Assembly: GCA_022614705.1 (NCBI GenBank)
Contig: JAKEIB010000276.1
Location: 1 to 17,948, forward strand
Direction: 5' to 3'
DNA length: 17,948 bases
Source: Planctomycetota bacterium
Lineage (GTDB): Bacteria; Planctomycetota; Planctomycetia; Pirellulales; Lacipirellulaceae
Positions within the stretch are counted from its first letter, which is position 1, and each line of letters begins with the position of its first letter. Made by a program: the position numbers and the translations under genes. Positions 1 to 6,690 of this stretch are shown here, piece by piece. Below the pieces are notes generated by a model, which had not been told where the DNA came from, ran no database searches, and worked only from the letters and a program-made list of their open reading frames with translations.

Positions 1-74
1 CCGTCCGAATAAATCTGCCACATCAAGAAGCTCGCAAACACCTGAATTTAAGGGATTCTCAACGAGTCAATGTG

Positions 75-206
75 TCAGATTTTTTGCGACGAGCCATACT
101 CACCAACATGACCGATTTGCGCAGGGCGTCCGATCAATTTAGTGATTCGCCTAGCCACCTCGTTTCGTTCGCGAATTAGCTGGGCAAGTTGCTCGATCTC
201 ATTCAT
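75..206 (-). pseudogene. 43-codon truncated ORF, N-terminal fragment of a DUF6998-like protein
   Basis: The minus strand carries a short ORF starting at the ATG at 206 and ending at TGA at 77-75. It begins MNEIEQLAQLIRERN and continues through LIGRPAQIGHVGEY before a divergent tail (GSSQKI). A purine-rich GGGGAG (about 217-222) lies 10 nt before the ATG. The start is 37 nt past the stop of the upstream dehydrogenase gene, so the two could share a transcript. The charged N-terminal helix followed by IGRPA-x-IGHVGE is how I remember proteins of about 150 residues (DUF6998-type, function unknown) beginning. Here homology seems to stop exactly after GHVGE. Skipping two nucleotides there gives GEWLVAKNLTH and then a stop, closer to the family's expected continuation, so a small indel plus later decay is possible. 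A genuine micro-protein cannot be excluded. The family assignment is from memory and unverified. Confidence 0.5.
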
Positions 207-243
207 TCTAGTTGTTCTCCCCACCGACAAGACAACATCGGTG

Positions 244-1314
244 CTACAGGGCCTCGCACACCAAATCGCCCACCTGGCTCGTCGTGTAGCCCATCTTCCC
301 CGCCGCCTGGCTTTTCATTTTTGTACCGGTGACTTGCATGATGGCTTTCATCACGCGGGCGGCTGCCTTTGGTTCGCCGAGTTGGTCGAGCATCATGCTC
401 ACGGCGTTGATGGCCGCGATGGGGTTGATTTTGCCGGTGCCCGTGTACTTCGGGGCGCTGCCGCCCATGGGTTCGAACATGCTGGTGCCGCCCGGCTCGG
501 GGTTGATGTTGCCGCCGGCGGCCACGCCCATGCCGCCTTGGATGATGCCCGATAGGTCCGTGATGATGTCGCCGAACATGTTTGTGGTGACGATCACGTC
601 GTAAAACTCCGGGTTCTTCACGATCCACATGCAGCAGGCGTCAACGTGGTTGTAATCGGTCTGCACGTCGGGATACTCCTCGGCCACGTCCTTGAACGTG
701 CGCCACCATAGGTCGTGACCGATGGTGAGCACGTTTGTCTTGGCGACGAGCGTGAGCTTCTTGCCCTTGGGATTGTTGCGCTTGCGCGTGAGCTCGAACG
801 CGTAGCGGATGCAACGCTCGCAGCCGCGGCGCGTGTAGATGGCCATTTGCGTGGCCACCTCATGCGGAGTGCCTTTGTGCATGAAACCGCCGGCACCGCA
901 GTAAAGGTCTTCTGTGTTCTCGCGGACGACGATGAAGTCGATGTCCGCCGGGCCTTTGTCCTTGAGCGGCGTCTCGACGCCGGGAAACAGCTTCACCGGC
1001 CGGAGGTTGATGTACTGGTCGAGGCCGAAGCGGACGTCGAGCAGCAGCTTACGCTCGAGGATGCCGGGGGCAACGTCCGGATGGCCGACCGCGCCGAGCA
1101 AAATTGCGTCGAAGCGTCGCAGCTGATTGATGCCGTCTTCGGGCAGCGCGGCGCCCGTTTTGAGATATCGGTCGCCGCCCCAATCGAGCGCGGTGAGCTC
1201 GAACTTGATGTTCTCCAACTTGGCCACCGCCTGCAGGACTTTCACACCCTCTGCCGCGACCTCCGGCCCGGTGCCATCGCCGCCAATAACGCCAATTTTT
1301 TGTGCGCTTGCCAT
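244..1314 (-). CDS. leuB: LeuB-like isocitrate/isopropylmalate dehydrogenase family protein
   Basis: This 356-residue protein is a beta-decarboxylating dehydrogenase. If it is 3-isopropylmalate dehydrogenase, it oxidises and decarboxylates 3-isopropylmalate in cytoplasmic leucine synthesis. Visible hallmarks are the N-terminal IGGDGTGPEV, substrate-binding arginines R95, R105 and R131 (VRFGL, NLRP, VRENTEDLY), Y138, K192 in AKTN, and metal aspartates D225, D249 and D253 within NMFGDIITDL-SG. Full length matches the family (about 350-360). I chose the ATG at 1314 because GGAGG (about 1327-1331) lies 12 nt before it and directly abuts the upstream in-frame ATG at 1326, leaving that one no spacer. 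The ORF remains open upstream to 1497, but that part has no family similarity. Unusually, the cofactor loop reads GGSAPKYTG, with Lys-Tyr where LeuB normally has Asp-Ile. Tartrate/D-malate or isocitrate dehydrogenase activity is therefore an alternative. No other leu gene is in the window. Confidence 0.85.
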   Translation of the reverse strand: MASAQKIGVIGGDGTGPEVAAEGVKVLQAVAKLENIKFELTALDWGGDRYLKTGAALPEDGINQLRRFDAILLGAVGHPDVAPGILERKLLLDVRFGLDQYINLRPVKLFPGVETPLKDKGPADIDFIVVRENTEDLYCGAGGFMHKGTPHEVATQMAIYTRRGCERCIRYAFELTRKRNNPKGKKLTLVAKTNVLTIGHDLWWRTFKDVAEEYPDVQTDYNHVDACCMWIVKNPEFYDVIVTTNMFGDIITDLSGIIQGGMGVAAGGNINPEPGGTSMFEPMGGSAPKYTGTGKINPIAAINAVSMMLDQLGEPKAAARVMKAIMQVTGTKMKSQAAGKMGYTTSQVGDLVCEAL

Positions 1315-1356
1315 GAAAACGTACATCCTCCAATGGATCACATCGAACTTTTTTGA

Positions 1357-1416
1357 CCACGACGACACGACGGACACAACGTCGGTTCGATCGTCGTGGC
1401 CGTTGTGCCGTCGTGG
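1357..1416. repeat. Imperfect inverted repeat of CACGACG-rich sequence
   Basis: Two 25-nt arms (1357-1381 and the reverse complement of 1392-1416) match at 21 of 25 positions. They are built on the degenerate phrase CCACGACGRCACRACGG and enclose a 10-nt loop. The element lies in the 151-bp gap between the methyltransferase stop and the dehydrogenase start. It is probably a dispersed intergenic repeat, and its transcript could fold into a long imperfect hairpin. Confidence 0.65.
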
Positions 1417-1465
1417 TTCATAACCGCTACTTTGACGGCATAAGATTCTAACAAAGACTGATGCC

Positions 1466-2668
1466 TTATGAAACGCGTTGCGCGAGAATCGCGGCACGTT
1501 GTCCGTCGACGTGGGTGATGAGTAACGTGGCCGCGTTGTCGCCGCGGGGTTTCAACTGGCGACGCAGTTTTTCCGGTTCGATTTCCACGCCGCGCTTTTT
1601 GATTTCGAGCTGACCGATGCCGCATTGGGCCAGGTGGCGCGCGAGTTTGCGCGGTTCAAGCGGCAGCACGTCGGCGACTTCGAAACAGGCGAGCGCCGCG
1701 TCGTCGATCGGCTGCGGGCCGGTGAGGTACGTTGAACCGGCGGCCAGCGCCGATAGGCTGCGCTCCGCGGCCAACACGCCTTTGAGATGTGCCACGAGCA
1801 CCGCGGCATTGATGTCGAAGACGTATCGGTCGACGGCACAGACTATGGGGATTGGTTGATTCGGAGCGCCCGTAATCGTGCGCGGCGCTAAGCCGCGAGC
1901 GGCGGGGAGAACAGTGGCGCGACGCAGGCCCGGCGTTTGGGCGAGTGCGCCGTGCCAGGCGACGAGTTGTCGGCACTCGCGGTCGCGGCTGATCCATTCC
2001 AACTCGCAGCGCTCTGTCCAATGAACGGGCAATTTAGTTGCCGGTGCAAGTTTCACCGCTGCGTGCGGGACGCGCGCGAGCATCTGCTCGATGGTGGCAA
2101 GGTTTGGCTGAGAAAAGTCAATCGAAGTTGTGCGGCGGCCCGATGGACGGCGGTCGGGGTCGATGTGCCAGGCGGAGACGTCCTTGAGATTGCAATCGGC
2201 GACGTCGATCGTTTCGACGGGTGTGCCCGCGTTGATCGCGGCGAAGTGGGCGGCGATTGGGCTGAGGTCGACGCCGATGGCGGCGCCCTGTTTTGCCAGA
2301 GCCGATAGATCACCGCCGATACCGCAGCAGAGGTCGGCGATTGCCGGCGGGGGCGGGGACGCCCCGGCTCGCTGATCAGTGAAACGCGAGGCTTTGTAGG
2401 CGGCGACCCATTCGTCGGTGGCCTGCTCTAGCCCGAGGCGGGTGAAGAACATGCGTGCGGCGTGCGTAAACTTTGCGGCCGCCCGGCGACGCAATTCCAC
2501 TTGTTCGAGTAACAAATGCGTTCGCTGCGAGGACAGCCGGCCGCGAAGTTTCGCCACGAGCGAGTGGAGCGGCCTGTCGGCGTCCGCCAACTCAACCAAC
2601 AACGCGCCAGCTTCATCGCCGGTAAGCCAAACGTAGTCGGCAACGTCGCTACAGGCGGTTGTTTTCAT
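1466..2668 (-). CDS. Class I SAM-dependent methyltransferase with THUMP-like C-terminal domain
   Basis: This 400-residue protein has an N-terminal helical region (about 1-100) containing SSQRTHLLLEQVELRRRAAAKF. A Rossmann methyltransferase core follows. Motif I is IADLCCGIGGD (110-120) and the acidic end of strand 2 is GVD (D134). DPDRRP (170-175) sits where RNA and DNA methyltransferases carry their motif IV. The last 60 residues (from LEPRKLARHLAQCGIGQLEI to ITHVDGQRAAILAQRV) match what I know as the THUMP-like domain found at the end of this family. The pairing suggests RNA methylation, but the substrate is unknown. The ATG at 2668 has no clear ribosome site. A weak CTGACG-18-CATAAT promoter lies upstream. 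It is the first gene of the minus-strand group leading into the dehydrogenase, 151 bp downstream, and is divergent from the gene at 2816. Confidence 0.85.
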   Translation of the reverse strand: MKTTACSDVADYVWLTGDEAGALLVELADADRPLHSLVAKLRGRLSSQRTHLLLEQVELRRRAAAKFTHAARMFFTRLGLEQATDEWVAAYKASRFTDQRAGASPPPPAIADLCCGIGGDLSALAKQGAAIGVDLSPIAAHFAAINAGTPVETIDVADCNLKDVSAWHIDPDRRPSGRRTTSIDFSQPNLATIEQMLARVPHAAVKLAPATKLPVHWTERCELEWISRDRECRQLVAWHGALAQTPGLRRATVLPAARGLAPRTITGAPNQPIPIVCAVDRYVFDINAAVLVAHLKGVLAAERSLSALAAGSTYLTGPQPIDDAALACFEVADVLPLEPRKLARHLAQCGIGQLEIKKRGVEIEPEKLRRQLKPRGDNAATLLITHVDGQRAAILAQRVS

Positions 2669-2706
2669 GGCTACGCGAAGCGGCCGATGTCGCGAGGTCG
2701 AAGAAG

Positions 2707-2736
2707 ATTATGGCGAATTCCGTTTCCGTACGTCAG
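2707..2736 (-). promoter_or_regulatory. Weak sigma70-like promoter for the methyltransferase gene
   Basis: On the minus strand, CTGACG (2736-2731) and CATAAT (2712-2707) are separated by 18 nt, about 40 nt before the methyltransferase ATG. The -35 half overlaps one arm of the hairpin at 2732-2751. The match is modest, so this is a candidate only. Confidence 0.3.
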
Positions 2737-2751
2737 GCATTCTTGCCTGAC
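2732..2751. repeat. Hairpin GTCAGGC-N6-GCCTGAC
   Basis: A perfect 7-bp inverted repeat with a 6-nt loop (ATTCTT), located in the divergent gap between the methyltransferase and the DUF6690-like gene. It looks like a dispersed intergenic palindrome rather than a terminator, because no gene ends here. Confidence 0.6.
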
Positions 2752-2790
2752 CGGATTCACCGCGCTCACCTTGGCGACAACCGATCGAAG

Positions 2791-2808
2791 TTAGGCTAGA
2801 AAGCCTAA
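2791..2808. repeat. Hairpin TTAGGCT-AGAA-AGCCTAA just before a start codon
   Basis: A perfect 7-bp stem with a 4-nt loop ends 7 nt before the ATG at 2816, where a ribosome site would normally be. It belongs to the same general class of intergenic palindromes as 2732-2751 but has a different sequence. Confidence 0.6.
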
Positions 2809-2815
2809 CCTACAC

Positions 2816-3679
2816 ATGGCGTCCAAACCGCTCATCATAGCCACCATGCTTGGCGCTTCGATAGGCGTGCCGTACTTCGCTGCGCGTTCGAAAACGAACG
2901 ACGGCGCGACTGTAACCCAAGCGCCGGCAACTTCAAATGCGGCGCCGGCTCCGCCGCTACTCGCTGCGACGCCAGCACCGCCGGCGGCCACGCCGACCGG
3001 AAGCCCCGCACCGCTCCCGAGCGTCGCTGCCGCTGCGTCGGCAATTCCGCGCTCGCCAACCGTTGATCAGGCGTTGCAATTCAACATCACCAAGGAATGG
3101 GGCTATCGCAATTGGGATCGCAAGTCGACAGGTCCGACGGACGTCGGCCTGTTTGCCGTGCGCGTGCCGCTAGTCTCTGGAACGCAGAGCAGCTCGCTGG
3201 CCGGTTCGTTGACGTACTATTTCAACGCACAAAATCAGGTGGAACACATTTCGTTTCGCGGCCGCACCGGCGATCCGGCGCGGCTGATTCGTTTCCTCAC
3301 GCAGACGTATCAAATGCAGCCGGCCCCGTCGCCAACGGGCGAGCAAGTTTATCAAGTGGCCGACCGCGGCGGCGTGCACAGCGAGTTGCGAACCCGAGCC
3401 GAACCGATCGTCTCCACGACGTCGCCGCACGGCAGCTATTCGGTAGAACTTGAACTGGCTCGCCCGGGTTCGCGGCGATATCTCCCGCCGCGCGGCCCGT
3501 TCTTGAATATCCCGCGAACAGCCGATGCGACGACGACGCCAGCAGCCAGCGCTGAATCAAGCGCATCGTCCGCTGCGGCGAACGGCGCGATCTCGACCGG
3601 CAGCGCGTACTTGGACAAGGTTCGCTACGCGACGCCGCAAGAGGAAGACCAGGTGCACTGGAAGCGCTGGCCAAATTGA
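2816..3679 (+). CDS. Membrane-anchored or secreted planctomycete protein, DUF6690-like
   Basis: This 287-residue protein has no known function. It opens with a signal anchor or signal peptide (KPLIIATMLGASIGVPYFA, about 4-22), then an Ala/Pro-rich linker to about residue 80. A globular domain follows (about 82-225) containing DQALQFNITKEWGYRNW, a phrase GLFAVRVPLVSGTQ, then LAGSLTYYFN and QVEHISFRG, and later HSELRTRAEP and YSVELELARP. A low-complexity Ala/Ser stretch precedes the C-terminal DKVRYATPQEEDQVHWKRWPN. This order matches my memory of the planctomycete family DUF6690, which I cannot verify here. The protein is probably exported or faces the periplasm. A hairpin replaces any Shine-Dalgarno sequence before the ATG at 2816. 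An internal ATG at 2846 is the only near alternative but would cut the hydrophobic segment. The GNAT gene follows 99 bp downstream. Confidence 0.75.
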   Translation: MASKPLIIATMLGASIGVPYFAARSKTNDGATVTQAPATSNAAPAPPLLAATPAPPAATPTGSPAPLPSVAAAASAIPRSPTVDQALQFNITKEWGYRNWDRKSTGPTDVGLFAVRVPLVSGTQSSSLAGSLTYYFNAQNQVEHISFRGRTGDPARLIRFLTQTYQMQPAPSPTGEQVYQVADRGGVHSELRTRAEPIVSTTSPHGSYSVELELARPGSRRYLPPRGPFLNIPRTADATTTPAASAESSASSAAANGAISTGSAYLDKVRYATPQEEDQVHWKRWPN

Positions 3680-3760
3680 GAGGGGGGACAGGGAGATTGG
3701 GAGAACCTCGCGGAACACGAACGACAACCAACAAACCGTGCTCTGCCGAGAATAGTTGCG

Positions 3761-3780
3761 ATCCGCTATGTTGAGCGGAT
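3761..3780 (+). promoter_or_regulatory. Hairpin overlapping the GNAT start codon
   Basis: ATCCGCT (3761-3767) and AGCGGAT (3774-3780) form a perfect 7-bp stem with a 6-nt loop. The stem includes the first two bases of the ATG at 3779-3781, so the folded mRNA would hide the start codon. The position suggests translational control, but no experiment or comparison supports that yet. Confidence 0.4.
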
Positions 3781-4711
3781 GCTCCCTGAGTTGCCAGAAA
3801 TCATCCATTGTCCGCCGCAACGCGTCGCTGAAGCGCTTTCGCTGGTGCTTTCTGAACTTGCGCCGAGCTTGCGACGCGACGTCGCAGGCGCTTTGTTCGA
3901 CGTCGAAGTCGCGGCCGAACTACTAGTCAACGAACCGCTATATGTTGCGCTACGCGGCGAACAAATATGCGGCGTCGCCTGGGGCCAGCGCCAATCGGGC
4001 AACGTTGCCGTGTTTTGGCCGCCATGGCTGACCGCCGGGGAAGACTTTAACACGGCCTGCCGGCTGGCGGAACAAGTCGTGAAAAGGCTCGACGAAACGA
4101 CCGTCGAAATGACGCAAGTCCTTGTGTCGTCCGGCGATTCGGAAGTCGTCCGCGTGCTCGAGCACGTCGACTTTCGCCAGCTTACCAACCTTTTGTATTT
4201 GACGTGCGAGTCGCAGCGATTTCCGCGCGAGCGGCCAAAAAGCGCCGACGTCGAATTCATCACCTACGACGGCACGCAACGGTCGCGGCTCATGCGGCTG
4301 GTCGAGAGAACTTATGAGGGCACGCTAGATTGCACGTCCCTTAACGGCGTGCGGCATATGGACAACGTCATCACCGGCTATCAAGCCACAGGCGTGTATC
4401 GGCCTGAAAACTGGTTTATCGTTCGCGCGGGCGACGCGGACGTCGGCATTCTGCTGCTTGCAGACCACCCCCAAGCGGGTCATTGGGAACTGATGTACAT
4501 GGGGCTGGTACCGGAAGCACGGGGCCACGGATGGGGTCGGCAAGTTACGCAGTTCGCACAGTGGCTGGCCGGTCGTGCGAACGTCGAGCGTATCGTATTG
4601 GCTGTGGACGCGGTGAATGATCCGGCGCTGCGAATGTATCGCAGTACGGGCTTTGAAATATGGGATCGGCGCACGGTGTACGTGCGATTTCCCGCGAAGT
4701 TGCCGGCGTGA
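3779..4711 (+). CDS. GNAT-family N-acetyltransferase
   Basis: This 310-residue cytoplasmic protein would transfer an acetyl group from acetyl-CoA to an amine. The C-terminal half is a clear GNAT fold. ELMYMGLVPEARGHGWGRQV (237-256) carries the acetyl-CoA pyrophosphate loop RGHGWG, and NDPALRMYRSTGF (280-292) is the usual Asn...Tyr...GF motif. The N-terminal half (about 15-145) looks like a degenerate second GNAT domain (VALRGEQICGVAWGQR, then VVRVLEHVDFRQ). That gives a tandem layout like mycothiol synthase, although nothing here indicates mycothiol. The substrate is unknown. The start at 3779 is the only in-frame ATG near the 5' end, has no visible Shine-Dalgarno and sits in a hairpin. The gene lies 99 bp after the DUF6690-like gene and 507 bp before dnaA, which has its own promoter. 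Confidence 0.85.
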   Translation: MLPELPEIIHCPPQRVAEALSLVLSELAPSLRRDVAGALFDVEVAAELLVNEPLYVALRGEQICGVAWGQRQSGNVAVFWPPWLTAGEDFNTACRLAEQVVKRLDETTVEMTQVLVSSGDSEVVRVLEHVDFRQLTNLLYLTCESQRFPRERPKSADVEFITYDGTQRSRLMRLVERTYEGTLDCTSLNGVRHMDNVITGYQATGVYRPENWFIVRAGDADVGILLLADHPQAGHWELMYMGLVPEARGHGWGRQVTQFAQWLAGRANVERIVLAVDAVNDPALRMYRSTGFEIWDRRTVYVRFPAKLPA

Positions 4712-4927
4712 CGCGCCGAATTCACGAAATTGCCGCGTTTTGTGGTGGTCTATTTACAGCGCGCGACGGGAGTTCCGAGCGGCGGACGACTTTTGCACCG
4801 CGCGAATCCGGTCTCCAAAAAAAATTTTTGATCGTCGCGAGAGCCGCAACCTCAACGCAAACCGGAAGTTCGCGCTTGTATTCGAAAAACTATCGACACG
4901 CTTTCCCAACAACTCGAAATCACCCCT

Positions 4928-4955
4928 TTGACAGCACTGCTAGCGGGCGTAAAAT
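4928..4955 (+). promoter_or_regulatory. Sigma70-like promoter for dnaA
   Basis: A perfect -35 box TTGACA (4928-4933) is followed after 16 nt by TAAAAT (4950-4955). Transcription would start near 4962, giving dnaA a leader of about 257 nt. This is the best promoter match in the window. Confidence 0.6.
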
Positions 4956-5131
4956 CGGCCACTCGGATTGATGAGAAACGCATCGATTCGAGAGGTCGCA
5001 CTAACAAAAACGCGGTGCGGCCGAGAGCCGGGTCAAGATTGGTGGTCCAACCGCTCGAATGCGGCGGCGGAACCGCGACTCGGTTTTCTGGCCGGCCTTT
5101 TCTCTAGTTCGCGCAGGATTTCCCAGGTGTG

Positions 5132-5152
5132 CAGCGGCGCGCATCGCCGCTG
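5132..5152 (+). promoter_or_regulatory. GC hairpin in the dnaA leader
   Basis: CAGCGGCG (5132-5139) pairs perfectly with CGCCGCTG (5145-5152) around a 5-nt loop, ending 66 nt before the dnaA ATG. No T-run follows, so it is not a typical terminator. It could slow transcription or structure the 5' leader. Confidence 0.4.
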
Positions 5153-5218
5153 GCTCGTCGCCACGAAGGCGGCGCTTGCGCTCGGGATACGCGCTGACGG
5201 AGCAACCAGGAAGTCGTC

Positions 5219-6610
5219 ATGGAAGATTCGCACATCGCGACGGCGCTGTCGTCTCAATTGGCGGAAAGAATTGGCGCTCAACGGTTCGAGCTCTGGTTCG
5301 GCCCGCAGACGCGTCTTTGCATCGAAGCGACTTGTCTCACGATTCACGCGGCCAGCGAGTTTGTCCGCGACTGGCTGCGAAAGAATCTGGCCGACGACAT
5401 TCGGGCGGTTTGGCAGGCGATTGTCGGGCAGGCGGCGACTGTTGAGTTCGCCGTGGATAAGTCGTTACCGTTGGAGGCGGAACGCTCAGAAGCAGCAGTC
5501 GCGGTCGTCAACGAGGCGGTTGGCGCTAAGACGCAAGCGAAGCCGAGCGCCGCGGTTGTGGAGCCCGTCGCGGCGCGAGGGGAGCTTACGCTAGCTGAGT
5601 TTGTGGTCGGCGGGAGCAATGAGTATGCGTTCCGCGCGGCCCAACTGACGGCCAGCGGGCGGCAGCAGGCATCGCCCTTGCTGTTTTACGGGCCGACGGG
5701 CGTCGGCAAAACGCATTTGTTGCGCGCCGTTGCCCGCGAATATCGCCGACTGAATCCACGCTCGACGGCTGTTTATCTCACCGCCGAGCAGTTCACGACC
5801 AGTTTCATCGAAGCGATTCGCGGCAGCGGCTTGCCGAGCTTCCGGCAAAAATGCCGCGGCGCCAATCTGCTGTTGATCGATGACCTGCAATTCTTCGTCG
5901 GCAAGGATCGCACGCTCCAGGAGTTGCAGTATACGATCGACACGCTGATCGCGGACGGCCGGCAAATCGTGTTGGCGAGCGATCGGCCGCTCGCCGAACT
6001 GCGCTTTCTTGGGTCGGAACTCACGTCGCGATTGGCGGGCGGATTGGCGTGCGAAATCCAGACGCCCGAGTTCGCGACGCGGCTGGAAATCGCGCGCCGA
6101 ATATGCGTGCACCTTGGCCTTGTCCTGGAAGATGACGTGCTGTCGACTGTCGCGGCGCAAATCAACGCCGGGGCTCGTGAACTCCGCGGCGCGCTGCATC
6201 GCTTACAGGCCATGAGCCTGGCATATGACGTACCCGTCACGCGCGAGATGGCGGAGCGCACGATTGCGGAAATGGCCCGGCATAGTGCCCGGACCGTGAA
6301 ACTCGCCGATGTGCAAAAAGTGGTTTGCGACGTTTTCGGCATCGAGCCGGCCCAACTGCGGTCGGAGCGCAAGGGCCGTGCGCTCAGCGAGCCACGGATT
6401 CTGGCAATGTGGCTGGCGCGTAAGTACACCAGCGCGGCGTGGAGCGACATCGCGCAATTCTTCGGCCGGCGCAGCCACAGCACCGTCATCTCGGCCCATC
6501 GCCGCGTGGAAAAGCTCATCAGCTCTCAGGGGCAGATCGGGATGAACGATCGCTCGTGCGGCGTTGAGGAAGCGATCCGCCGGCTCGAAACGGCGCTGCG
6601 CACGGCGTGA
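5219..6610 (+). CDS. dnaA: Chromosomal replication initiator protein DnaA
   Basis: DnaA is an AAA+ ATPase that binds DnaA boxes at the origin, opens the duplex and loads helicase. All four domains are present in 463 residues, the usual length. Domain I (about 5-75, QRFELWFGP) and a short linker II (about 80-120) come first. Domain III has Walker A GPTGVGKT (158-165), Walker B LLLIDD (217-222), sensor I LASDRP (252-257), a likely arginine finger R271 in TSRL, and sensor-II region ARELRGAL (319-326). Domain IV (about 364-434) ends in the signature helix-turn-helix FFGRRSHSTVISAHRRV. The S419-H420-S421-T422 segment replaces the common Asp-His-Thr/Ser-Thr. AGGAAG lies 6 nt before the ATG at 5219. 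dnaN, recF and gyrB, its usual neighbours, are absent. It converges on the cytochrome c synthase gene, and an intergenic palindrome separates them. Confidence 0.97.
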   Translation: MEDSHIATALSSQLAERIGAQRFELWFGPQTRLCIEATCLTIHAASEFVRDWLRKNLADDIRAVWQAIVGQAATVEFAVDKSLPLEAERSEAAVAVVNEAVGAKTQAKPSAAVVEPVAARGELTLAEFVVGGSNEYAFRAAQLTASGRQQASPLLFYGPTGVGKTHLLRAVAREYRRLNPRSTAVYLTAEQFTTSFIEAIRGSGLPSFRQKCRGANLLLIDDLQFFVGKDRTLQELQYTIDTLIADGRQIVLASDRPLAELRFLGSELTSRLAGGLACEIQTPEFATRLEIARRICVHLGLVLEDDVLSTVAAQINAGARELRGALHRLQAMSLAYDVPVTREMAERTIAEMARHSARTVKLADVQKVVCDVFGIEPAQLRSERKGRALSEPRILAMWLARKYTSAAWSDIAQFFGRRSHSTVISAHRRVEKLISSQGQIGMNDRSCGVEEAIRRLETALRTA

Positions 6611-6637
6611 AGTTCCGCGCGAGTTCAAAGTAATTAG

Positions 6638-6687
6638 CCGCGACCCCAACGGGTCGCCGGAGTACCCGCGACCCGTTGGGGTCGCGG
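6638..6687. terminator. 20-bp perfect inverted repeat between convergent dnaA and ccsBA
   Basis: CCGCGACCCCAACGGGTCGC (6638-6657) is repeated inverted at 6668-6687 with a 10-nt loop. It fills the gap between two converging stop codons, 27 nt after dnaA's and 3 nt from the other, so it could end transcription from both sides. Neither side has a strong T-run. The right arm recurs with one mismatch at 14143-14162, so it is also a dispersed repeat. Confidence 0.6.
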
Positions 6688-6690
6688 ATA

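Larger units (their letters stand above)
4712..5218. other. 507-bp gap between GNAT and dnaA
   Basis: I see no convincing gene here. A possible reading frame from 4968 runs into dnaA in another frame and its protein is Arg/Ser-rich nonsense. The gap holds an A/T run (about 4816-4829), a good sigma70-like promoter at 4928-4955, and a GC hairpin at 5132-5152. No cluster of DnaA boxes (TTWTNCACA) is visible. The nearest match is TTTTGCACC near 4794, with one mismatch. Nothing else marks it as an origin. Confidence 0.6.

Noticed and set aside
4712..5218. Replication origin next to dnaA
   Set aside because: I found no cluster of DnaA boxes, only one 8-of-9 match, and no strong AT-rich unwinding region. 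dnaN and the usual neighbours are also missing.
4968..5594. 208-aa ORF in the dnaA leader overlapping dnaA
   Set aside because: The composition is Arg/Ser-rich, there is no ribosome site, and more than half overlaps dnaA in another frame. A real leader peptide is not supported.
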